Below, in pieces: positions 35,030 to 45,300 of a stretch of 64,000 nt of DNA (positions within the stretch are counted from its first letter, which is position 1; each line of letters begins with the position of its first letter). The DNA is taken from contig NC_090321.1 in NCBI RefSeq assembly GCF_040869045.1, positions 179,957,596-180,021,595 of the forward strand, in the 5' to 3' direction. The DNA comes from Eurosta solidaginis. Its lineage: Eukaryota; Arthropoda; Insecta; Diptera; Tephritidae. Made by a program: the position numbers and the translations under genes. The notes beneath the pieces are model-generated. The model was not told the origin of the DNA. It worked only from the letters and a program-made list of their open reading frames with translations, and searched no databases.

Positions 35030-35900
35030 TCCAGAGATAATCACCCCTATTCTGCATTTCGATTACGTTCCCGTTCTACGCTCCGCTTTAATCGAAGTTT
35101 GGTATTCTGCATTACGACGGAATCGTGAAGAGAAGAGGAAGAGCAAATGATTTTTTGAAATCAGCTGTTGGTACGGAATGTGTGAACATTGGAACAAAAT
35201 AAATTAATGAAAATTTGTAAAAAAAACACTGAAAAACGTTTATATTTTATTATCCACGCCATTTTGTACAAAAAAAAGCAACAGAATATATTGCCGCAGT
35301 GTTATATTTTTTTGAGTGAAGTGCTTTCATAATTGTAAGTGCGTTTTTGTCGTTCTTTTGGCCAATTCCCTGCCGTGGCCACCACGTTTTGTTAAAACGG
35401 ATTCCTGCACGAATATAGTTGACATTTTTGTATTTTAAGGATGCTAATTTCATTGCACTGGCCTAAAATACTTTATAACGGTTTATTTATTCTTTCCGCA
35501 AGGATTGTTTACGTTTTCGCTTCACCTTCCTCTACGCCGGCAGCTTGCTTTGGCATATAATTGGACTCAACGAACAGACACAAATTATAGCTGTCTATTA
35601 TAATGGAATCAATAGCCGCGGCATTATTTTTGGAGTTGGAAAGCAACGCATACGAAAATTGCCAGGCGATAATGGAAAGGCAAATATTGCGAAATTTGTG
35701 TAATCCATTTGAGATGAGTGACGAATTGTAAGAAATTGAACTTAAAAGTGGTAAAGTTTAATGACTTATTTTCTTTTTTAGGTTCAAAAAAAACTTTCGA
35801 CTTAACAAGGATGCTTTCAAGTATGTGCTAGATACTTTTGCGGGGCAAATACGTCCAAGGACATCGACATCGACATGTTGTTTTTGACCTGGAAACATAT
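35030..35900 (+). mobile_element. PIF/Harbinger fragment, second lineage
   Basis: Sequence from about 35,045 ('ctattctgcatttcgattacg') leads into a HARBI1-like N-terminal coding fragment. No matching right terminus was found; the element is truncated after the second exon. A PIF/Harbinger assignment rests on the encoded protein. Confidence 0.6.
35603..35887 (+). pseudogene. HARBI1-like transposase, N-terminal fragment
   Basis: Exon 1 at 35603-35727 starts MESIAAALFLELESNAYENC. A GT-AG intron (35728-35781) leads to exon 2, reading FKKNFRLNKDAFKYVLDTF, before a stop at 35885-35887. The phase is kept across the intron (TT/G). The fragment matches the N-terminal helical region of HARBI1-type nucleases and aligns with the 'FLKRFRLSKEAFQFVL' region of the complete copy at 8.3 kb, but it is a different lineage. 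The catalytic DDE part is missing. Confidence 0.75.
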
Positions 35901-36004
35901 AAAAAACAATCATCATCAAGCCTTCTACGTTTCTTAACAAGTTTTACTTACATTTTTGTTAAAATTCTGTTATAAATTAATAAAAAAATAAAAAGAAAAT
36001 ATTT

Positions 36005-36345
36005 TTTTTTTTTATGGTCCTTTTCCGGATGCAGATCCGGTACGTTCCGGTACCAATCCCGACCATCTCGCGAACGATTTGTTAGTACCACATGCGACCT
36101 TCTAGGCCATACCGCCCTCCCACCCCCTACATCCATGAAGAGTTCGGGCTGTTAATAAAACAGGATTCGCCACGGATAGGTGAGGTTGGCAATTGGGTTT
36201 GGAGAAGCTAAATATTGCCCTGGCAACCTGAAAGGGTTGCGCTATACAACCCCTTTGAATCTATTTAGTATTTTGGTCGCCCCTTACGGCACGCATACCT
36301 AGCGCGGGTATATTATAACCCTCTAACCCGCTGGGGAGATCTTCC
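36005..36345 (-). repeat. CAA-tailed interspersed repeat, minus copy
   Basis: Reads 'ttttccggatgcagatccgg...ccatctcg...ccaccccc...aggattcgcc...gcgctatacaacccc...cgcgggtatatt' from tail to head. The tail is truncated. Confidence 0.8.
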
Positions 36346-38341
36346 ATAAGCCTTCGTAGGGTTTTAAAGAAATAAAAAATTATACAGTCTAATCGGCCTT
36401 AAATCGTTCAGTTTAGAGCGGGAAGCTTTTACCTTCTTACTGATAAAAACTACCTTAACATCTCTTGAAAACTTATTTATATAACCTCGGTCCATAGCTT
36501 TATAACTCTTGACCTGGCCACCTTTAGACTCTAACATCCTCTGATCATTGATTACGGCAAAGTGCGTATCTAAAAGGAAGCTCATAGCGTCTGTGGTAGA
36601 ATCGATCCAATTACTGTCCGACTTCTGTACATGGACAATACTAAGTAATGTTGGAGATCTAGAAAGTACCTCCCTCGAGCGGTATACTCAAACATGTTTT
36701 TTTTTTGTTCTTCAAATCGGAAATGGGGTTTCCACATAGAAATGTCTTCTTCTAACAAGGAAACCTCCTTATATACATATTTTCCATGTTCTGAGGAAGT
36801 TTTTTTTTTTAATACTAATTCAGTTGCACTATAGAAGCTGACCCAAGAAACCCGCGTTTTTTGGAAATTTATATTTGTTGACATTTGTATCTCCCACATT
36901 CCGTAACTAACTGCCTCGTTTCGTTATGTTGACAGGCCCTTACATGTTTTGTTAAATTTGTCCTTTCACGGACGAATACATTTTTTTTTAAATTAAGCTA
37001 GTTGTAGATATATAACACCCCCCAAAAAAAATGTTTCGGCTCATCCGAATAATAATGCACTTATGTACATACATATTTATATGTATAAATTATAAAAATG
37101 TTAACTGGCTTAGTTTTACTTGTTATTTACTTGTTTTATATATACATACATACATACTACTTTCATATATTTAAAAAAAATTCTTGTTCTGTAAAATGGT
37201 TAAATGAAAAATATTTTCAAATCAAAAACTATATAAATGAATGAAGGAATAAACCATGAAGACTTCACAGAACAAGAATTCTCTCCAAGGTTTTTGTTTC
37301 CAGTTTTTGCGTACATTTAACTTTTTAATCTTTTAATTCAATACAGTATATTTATGTTTTTGGAATTACGAACTGTAGCCGACATTGCTAAGCAAATAAT
37401 CATTAATGATTATTTATTTAATTTCATTTAATAATATATCACTTAATTGACGAGTGTATGGTTTGTTCCTTAATGCACTATTATTTCTATTTGATTTGAA
37501 TTAGTTGTTATTGTTCCGGTTATATTGATATTTAATTATACTGTTAATTTATATATTTTCTACTTAAGAAATTGAAAATATCTGTGAAAAAAGTGATGTT
37601 TATGGATTTATTTCGAATTCTCTATTTTTTCGATGTTTTAAATATTATTTATAATTTTGCTTGTTAAATACAAAATGGTATACAATATTTGTGGTTACTG
37701 CAATGTTATTACTCTCAATAGTGATTGTCCAGATATACATGGATAAAGTGGGTAAGATTAAATTAGCTTTTACTCGTTTTAACTACATATTCTATATTTA
37801 ATAAGCAACGTTTGTTTTTTTGTTGTTCACTACATTTTTCTTTTGGCAAAGTTTCAGTAGGGAAGAAATTCGTTATACATTTGTAAAAGTATATACTTTT
37901 GTTACACTTAAAAAAAATATTTGTTCAAAAGTAAACTTGACCAAATAAAAAAAATTTAATAAGCTGAAATCATACAAAGTCGGTATTTCATAATCAACAA
38001 AGACAGTAATTTTTTTTTAAACTGGACTCATTCGTATAAGCAGTTTTATTTTTTTAGTATTTGTAACATAAATTCTTCTATTCTAATCCATATCTTAATC
38101 TTATCATGCTTTTCAAATTTTATAAAATAATTTTGATCGCCTATATCATACTGATTTTCATACATAGTTATACCAATATTAGTTTTACCACTTACATACA
38201 TACGTACATGCTTACATTATAACTACATAAAAAAACTGTAACAACCTCTAATTTAATATGCATATTTAAGTACAAACTAAATTTTCTTCACCACAACTAA
38301 TTATTTGTTTACATGGACCAACTTACATACATACATTCATA
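36346..38341. other. A+T-rich spacer
   Basis: No gene recognised. Contains a 14-bp inverted repeat (37,179-37,192 and 37,267-37,280) and TACA/CATA simple repeats. Short frames at 36364-36899 have no recognised domain. Confidence 0.4.
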
Positions 38342-40058
38342 TACAGCTGCGGTCGAAAAATAAACACAAAATTCAAAATGACTTATAAATTATGTAGATT
38401 TATTTGTTTTTCTCGTACGCTCGTGAAATTTTGCAAATGTAAAATATTGGGACAACTCCCTGTTTCTAGAAATCATAGAAACGAATGGTGGATTTATAAC
38501 AAATACTAAGGAAATCAAACATAAAATTCCGTTGAATTAAAATATTTGGTTACATTTGTGGGATAGTTATGGCCTCTTTTCCCTAATCGATTGAACCGCA
38601 ATCAAGTCCACATACCAAATATTAGTGGTCTAAGCCGAGTATACTCAGAATTGTAATGATCTTTAAAACTACCCCTAAAGCGGCACAAAAACAAAACAAT
38701 CACGAAACAGTTTCAAAATGATTTTGCAGCTGTCGCGAGATAACTTAAATAATACTGCAATTGTCTATAGATAGTCTTGCTAACCACTAAAGAAATGTCC
38801 CCGAAAACAAAACCGAAACAGGTTCCGAAAAAGTCGCTTACAGAAAACGAAAACAATGTTAAAAGATTCTGGAGATAAACCGAACATGATTCGAAGGTAG
38901 TCCCAAAATTATCCCTTAAATAATCCTAAAATTAACCCGAATAAATCCGGAGATAGACCCGAAATAATGTCAAAACTATCCGTAAATAGTTGCGAAATGA
39001 TATTAGGCAATAGTTTCGGTCCCCAAAAACGCTCGGAAAATAATTCCAAAATGATCCCAAAATGAACCCAAAAAAATTACCAAAATAGTCCAAAAAAATT
39101 CGGAGATATAAACGAAATAGTCCCGATATACTCCCGATATGGTATTGAGTTTATACCGAAATAGTCGCATTCTCTTCCTTTTTTCCAAAAGTGCTTAGAC
39201 CCCAATCTATATGAAGGATATGCCAAAAAAAGACCACGTTTACACATGCACTATTCTACAGTAAATCCTCAATAGATAATCTACGCGTTTACATGTATCC
39301 TATCCCTAGGAACTAGATTATTAGCTATAACATTTTCACGTTTCCCTTTTATTTTGTGTTTTAAATTAGAGATTGTACTTTGTCTATGAAAAAAATTGGA
39401 AGTTCTAAGATTTGTTCATAATTACCGATTATCGAAGAGAAAGATTTATAAGGGAAATGTAGTTATTTATTTACTTAAACAAATTAAGGTAATCTCCTTA
39501 CATGTGTACTAGGTCTAACATTGGTCTACGTCAAATAGATACCCCCCCCCCTTCATTGTTCCTCTCCCTCTAAATCTCTTTTCCCTATCCCTTTCCTACT
39601 AATTTAACTCTACTTTTGTCTGTGCCTTTCTCTGTTCCTACGTCGCACCATCTCCTCTTACCTCTTCTTTCATCGAATATCGACCATATCGCTTGACTGG
39701 AGTGGTCCCTTTCTTCTCATTTCGAACAGGTCACTCCATATTTACTTCCCGTAAAGAAAGGTAGTGCCAAAATTTTGTAGTCAGAAAATGTGTCATATTG
39801 AATATCTGGTTCGTATGGGAAGTGTCACACGTCCTAATTTTGGATTGATTTTACCAAGTCCAATTATCTTCCTCAAAGTGTAAGAAATAAGTTGACGTAG
39901 GTGTATGCAATTCGATAAAAAGTTTGCCAGCTAATTCCACTACTTAAATAAAGAAAAGCAAAAGCAGAAGATAACAGTTGTATACAGTGAATCAAAACTT
40001 TTGTTTATGCGGTTTATTGATGCGCGAACGACAAATGGCCTATCAATGCGAACACATT

Positions 40059-40207
40059 CCTCGTGTTCCAATGAAGCATGAACCAGATACGGATAGAGAT
40101 TTAACATGCAAATTCACAACAATGTGAACCATATGGATGACATTGTTGTTGTATTTGCATATTAAATCTCTATCCGTATCTGGTTCATGTACCATTGGAA
40201 CACGAGG
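40059..40207. repeat. Near-perfect palindrome, about 75-bp arms
   Basis: The two halves are reverse complements with about eight mismatches and one indel, including an uninterrupted 28-bp match, and meet at CCATATGG with no loop. ATT flanks both sides (40,056-40,058 and 40,208-40,210), so it may be a small foldback element. Its transcript would form one long hairpin. Confidence 0.85.
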
Positions 40208-40249
40208 ATTGAGTGATGTGCTACCTTAAGGCCCGAACACATAAAAATA

Positions 40250-40636
40250 ACCTTAGGGGTTTAGAATACCCGCGGTAGGTATGCCTGTCGTAAGAGGCGA
40301 CTAAAATACCAGATTCAAGGGGTTGTGTAGCGCAGCCTTTTCAGGTTGCCAGCGCAATATATAGCTTATCCAAACCCAATTGTCAACATCACCTTCGAGC
40401 GGCGAATCCCGCTTCTCTAATCTCATGGAACTTGGGGGGTGGGGAGGGAGGGATGGCCTGAAGGTTTAATGTGGCCATATAAATCGTTCCCGAGATGGTC
40501 GGGCTAGCTCCTTAATGGAGCTGTGTTACGGGAGCGTACCGGATCTATGTATATCCGGCAAAAGACCATCACATCGATAACATTCCCCAAAGCCTTCGGG
40601 GAGTAACCTTATCGCTACAATAACAACAACAAGGTT
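40250..40636 (+). mobile_element. CAA-tailed SINE-like repeat, longest copy
   Basis: About 390 bp from 'aggggtttagaatacccgcgg' to 'cgctacaataacaacaacaa'. The head ('taggtatgcctgtcg', then 'agattcaagg' about 40 bp on) loosely resembles Pol III A and B boxes. With the CAA-rich tail and many dispersed, often truncated copies in this window, this suggests a SINE; the Pol III reading is an inference. Target duplications could not be settled. Confidence 0.7.
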
Positions 40637-40932
40637 AGAGTTAGATACCATTGTATTGATTGTCTCTAGGCATAAACGTTTGCATTGGTTTGCATGACAA
40701 ACACTATAGCAATGCGAACAATTATTGAAAATCTCTAAGACTTGAGTTCGAAAATTGGCCCATTAGATTAGCTGTTTTGTTCAGACGATTCCAGAGATAA
40801 AATAAGTGGTAAGCTCTTTGAACAAGGTAAATATCGTCTACGGGGTGATATATTTTTTCAAAAAGTTTAAACACTATTGCGAACAATAGATATTATTTTG
40901 AATTTTGGATCAATTCTTTTACCACAGCTGTA

Positions 40933-41539
40933 CGTATGAACCATATTTATTTTCAACACTTAACTATAACTTAACTACCTTATATATATAATTGTAACTT
41001 TTTGCAAGTCGCAACGTTGACGCAACTTAATCTACTAGTACTTAATATCTAATGACAACACCACATTTCGTCACCTGAAATGCAAAAGGGCATAACTAGC
41101 ATCATAATTGGAAAAATTTAAGTAGTTAGTTACGAGCTTTTGCCTGTTAGGTAAGGATATCTATATAAGATTGTATGTACTATTGTATTGTATGTAATTG
41201 TTAACATTTGATTTCCTTAAACAAATTATTAGTTTATATGTATATAATACCTATACCTGTGTACATGTATGATTTTTTTAGGTAATATTCTTAATTTGCG
41301 TGTTCATGATCTCGCTTAACGGCGACATACATACATACATACAAATCGTTTGAGTATTCGTAAATGGATTATTACAGACTACATACATGCATACAACTTT
41401 TTTTTTATACCAAAATATATAATGTTATGTAATCAAAATTCAATCAAATTTCATATCAACATTGTATAATAAACGTAAATATGATAGCTAATTTGGCGCA
41501 CCGATATATCAAAGACAACAGTCCTCATGCCCGAGATTG
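40933..41539. other. A+T-rich sequence just 3' of the channel frame
   Basis: Probably contains the 3' UTR of the minus-strand channel gene. No poly(A) signal could be assigned with confidence. CATA repeats lie at 41,325-41,345. Confidence 0.45.
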
Positions 41540-41836
41540 TCAACTGCCATGTGAATAATCGGGTTTCGTTGCAGCATTAGCATGAACATCATATTCAACT
41601 TCTTGCACAACACTCTCATCAATAGCCGATGGCACAGGTGGTAGTGACGTAGAAGCAGTTGTTGGCATTGATGGCTGTGGTTGTTGTTGTTGTTCATTAT
41701 CGTTTGGCATATCGGGTAACGCACCACATGCATCTGCCGCCGAATTGGAACTATATGTGGATATGGGCCTAGAACTACAGCAACTCGTGCTTGATGAGCC
41801 AGAGCTCTCTGTCACCGGTGCTGTATGTATTGAAGG
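41540..41836 (-). CDS. Possible readthrough extension of NaCP60E
   Basis: Immediately after the TGA at 41839-41837 the same frame stays open for 98 codons to a stop ending at 41540. The conceptual sequence is rich in Ser, Thr, Gln and Pro and acidic near its end, like the rest of the channel tail. It has no ATG near its start, so it is not a separate gene. The stop context is TGA followed by C, the most leaky type in flies. Alternatives are a real stop with chance openness, a recent nonsense mutation (CGA to TGA), or an unusually short intron. Confidence 0.45.
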   Translation of the reverse strand, partial: PSIHTAPVTESSGSSSTSCCSSRPISTYSSNSAADACGALPDMPNDNEQQQQPQPSMPTTASTSLPPVPSAIDESVVQEVEYDVHANAATKPDYSHGS

Positions 41837-42384
41837 TCATCTAATCGCTTTATCACTGTCATCGGACGCGCTAGTATCACTTGTGCTTTCGACATGGATT
41901 TCAGGTTGTGATGGTGGTACTGATATTCTTGGTTGAGTTCGTGTTATTGGAGAAAGAATGCACGGCAACTTTATATCTTCCGATTTAGGTGGTGAGTCTT
42001 CTGTCAAAGTCTCTAACACTATAATCTCATTGGCATCTTGTGGATTATAATCATAAAAAACTTTCGAAGTGTCACCCTGTATGTTAACATCAATTGGTGC
42101 ATTCAAATCAATCGTCGTAGTAGCTGGTGATATCTGTTTGTCAACGTGAGTGTCAGCTTTGCGGCTGGGTTTATTTTCGTCAACGCCTACATCGGTGGTG
42201 GAAGCATATTCGTAAACGCGTGCTATGGAGTCTTGAAATTCATCAGAGAAATCACCACGCGGTGGGTCCTTGGGACTATCGACCATTATTTGCACGACCG
42301 GCTGCTGCATTGTCAAGAGATCATCGAAACGTATGTCTTCCGAACCTGGACTAATGTGAATTTGTGGTGGTTTGCACTTGTCTG
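41837..42384 (-). CDS. NaCP60E: NaCP60E last exon (H)
   Basis: The acceptor TTTTTCAG lies just before 42384 and continues the split codon (G/CA). The exon encodes KCKPPQIHISPGSEDIRFD, LLTMQQPVVQIMVDSPKDPP and further disordered tail, ending ...SDKAIR at TGA 41839-41837. Confidence 0.82.
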
Positions 42385-45300
42385 CTGAAAAACATTGAAT
42401 GTGGTTTGAGGAATTGAAAGAGTTAAAATTGGGAAATCTTAAGTTCAAATCTTTAATTTTTATACGATCCGTGATCGGAATCAATTTTTAAAATCGCAAT
42501 AGCCCAGAAGCATGTGAAGCAGATTAAGGAAATATATGTGGGAAGATGCACATGAGGCGTAGCTTCATAGACGTGTACTAGACATTGCATACGAAATTTT
42601 AGCCCAAAGCGGGTCATACGTAGCTTCATAACACACCTTGTACGTGTCATGGCGCTACGCCTCGCCCCCTTTCATAATTTATTAAATATTAAAGAATAGT
42701 TTGACAGCTGCATGGTTAACGTTTGATTGAAAATGGTTTTCATTCCCTGATCGTAAAACGTACTAGGAACAGAGCAGACTATTCATGTAAGCCCTGCCAG
42801 TGAGAAAGTTTTTACAAGCTGATATACGTTTTAAGTAAAAATGCTTATCAAACGGAAGTTATTTTACTGCTTAATTATATTGAGCAATTCACAAAAGTGT
42901 CGGATTCATGTAAAATTTTTAAGAAAAGAGTTCTTTTCATGGTTTCCAAATAAAAAAATTTGTTTGTGGAATCCGCGTTATTAAGTCCTTCCAACGGGGT
43001 GGGGGCCGCCCTCTACCTCTGCTTCCATAGGTGGGTTCCGATAGAAACACTTTCTTGGCCGGAGCATCATCTTTCATTCGCATAACATGGCCTAGCCAGC
43101 GCAGACGCTGCGTTTTAATTCGCTGGACTATGTTGATGTCTGCGTATAGCTCGTACAGCTCATCATTAAATCTTCTTCGGTACTCGCCATCGCCAACGCG
43201 TAGAGGTCCATAAATCTTTCGAAGAACTTTTCTCTCGAACACTCCCAAAGCCGCTTCATCTGCTGTTGTCATGGTCCATGCTTCTGCCCCATATAGCAGG
43301 ACAGGTACGATAAGTGACTTGTAGAGTATGATTTATTTTTTTTACTATTTGCCTTAAGAAATTTTCAATGGGACTCTTTATATAATCTTCCACCTTATAC
43401 TAATCGATTAAAGCTTATCAATCTTACAACTCTTGATAGTCGATGGGAAATGCTTGGTGTAGTATTTATGATAAAACTTTTAAGTGGAACAATTTCAAGC
43501 CCATTCCTTCTGAATGAAGTGAGTTTTGTGTTCCCTCTAAGACTTCGAGACACTTCAAACCTCTCCTGCTGAAAAAATGTAGAACGAATTTCGAACTAAA
43601 TGAACCTTTTCGGTGTTTATGCCAAGATTGTAACTCTTACTCAAACACATTTGATAGCTCGGACTCCTTTTTTTCTATAAAAAAGACTGTTCTCACCACT
43701 CTTAATAATTAATGTATAAAACGATTGCTTCTGTTCTCTTTAAGCATTACGCTTGCCTGATGAGATTTCGTCTGTAGCTGAGCAGTCTCAGATCTCGACG
43801 CTTGACAAACCGCTGCCCATCAAAGACTCGGCAAAAACAAAAACACAAAAAAAAGTTATTATATATAGGGAACGTACCCAAACTAGGTGACCCATTTTCT
43901 AAAACTTTTTATCCCCCCTCGGTGACCACCGGTAGTATATTTTAAGACCTCTTCCCACTAAAGGGTTTAGTTTTCACGTAGTAGTTCATAAGTATGATTT
44001 TAAATAATTTTTTGCTAACTTAAAAAAAAATTTATTTGATTTATATTTATTTTTATTAATTCGGCACCCGCCGCGTTACGCGACGCGTCCGTGCATACAT
44101 ATAATTATAAGTTAATAATATTAAGAAGAAAAAATGTATTTAAAAACATAACCGAACAACAACTTAATTTATAAAGTCTTTTTATTTTCATCTAATTCAA
44201 CTTTAACGAATACGCTTCCAGCATCAAGCCACTGGGATACATCGTAGATTATGGGAGCAGTAGCATCAGGAGTTTCCTCAGACGTGATTATTTTTTCCTC
44301 GTCGAAAGCCTCGATGTCTATCCACTACGCGCTTTGCTCCACGATACATAAGATCTCTTTTGGTCTTCTGGAGAGGACCTACAGAGGTCGCACGCGAGAC
44401 ACGTCGTCCACTGCATTACCGTGCACGTTTTTCTGATGATTTTTCATGGACATTTTTGACGCGAAATAAATTCCACAAAAAAATTTCAAGATTTTCTACA
44501 GATTATTGACTACGTGACAAAGTCTCACAACAGGTGTAAAACCTAAAGAAACCCTCCTCCCCCTAAAGAGGTCACGTAATTTGGGTACGTTCCCACATAT
44601 ATAAATTGATCGCGTGAACAGGATTAGCCTGGTTTCATTGGGCCACTTGAGGGCAGCGCACTGCCACAACGTCCATTAAAAAAATAAAACACAAAAGCAT
44701 AGCACATACCGCGAATAGGATAATTTGTGAATTGCCCATATATAAATATTTTTAAGTACCTAGGGTTGCTACTTAACTTTGCTATGGTCATTCCTATATA
44801 TACCCTCTAATATCTCGAAAACGGATTGATTTATTGAGATGAAGTTTTGTAAATTGTTAACTCACTACATGTTCGTAACGCGTAGCAAGTTAAACTTCAA
44901 AATCTTTGAAAGGTTAAAATAATAATTTGAGATAAATTGATCAAGATTTCAGAAACTCTAATTTGAACCTTAAATGTCTACAAAAACTTTAAAGCTTTAA
45001 GGACTTAACAGTCTCCTAGTTTTTAAATAAACTTGTTGACATAACTTACCAACTCCCACTAGTACCGGCATACCCCTACTGCCACCACCACACTCATCAC
45101 CTACTTCATCCTTATACTCCTCACTCTCACGATGTACCAACACATGTACCAATGTGGCATTATCCGGTCTCAAGCCACTCGGTCCCATTTGTTGTTCTGG
45201 TGATGGTTTTGTTACAATCACTTCCGGTGTCGATGTATCCGCTAAAATAAAATCAATGAAGAAAACAATTTTAAGTCAAATTTGCTCAAACATTCAAATA

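Larger units (their letters stand above)
38342..40932. mobile_element. Probable Tc1/mariner-type element, no transposase
   Basis: The left end at 38,344 reads CAGCTGCGGTCGAAAAAT and the right end, read inward from 40,930, CAGCTGTGGTAAAAGAAT. Both are followed by CAAAATTCAAAAT, giving about 40 bp of imperfect inverted repeat, and the flanks are TA on both sides. No transposase is seen in the 2.6 kb between; the space contains degenerate repeats, a palindrome and a CAA-tailed repeat. It could alternatively be two independent solo ends. Confidence 0.55.

Noticed and set aside
44251..44436. 61-codon plus-strand frame in the 43.9-kb TIR element
   Set aside because: The opposite strand has the more protein-like reading; this one is probably its shadow.
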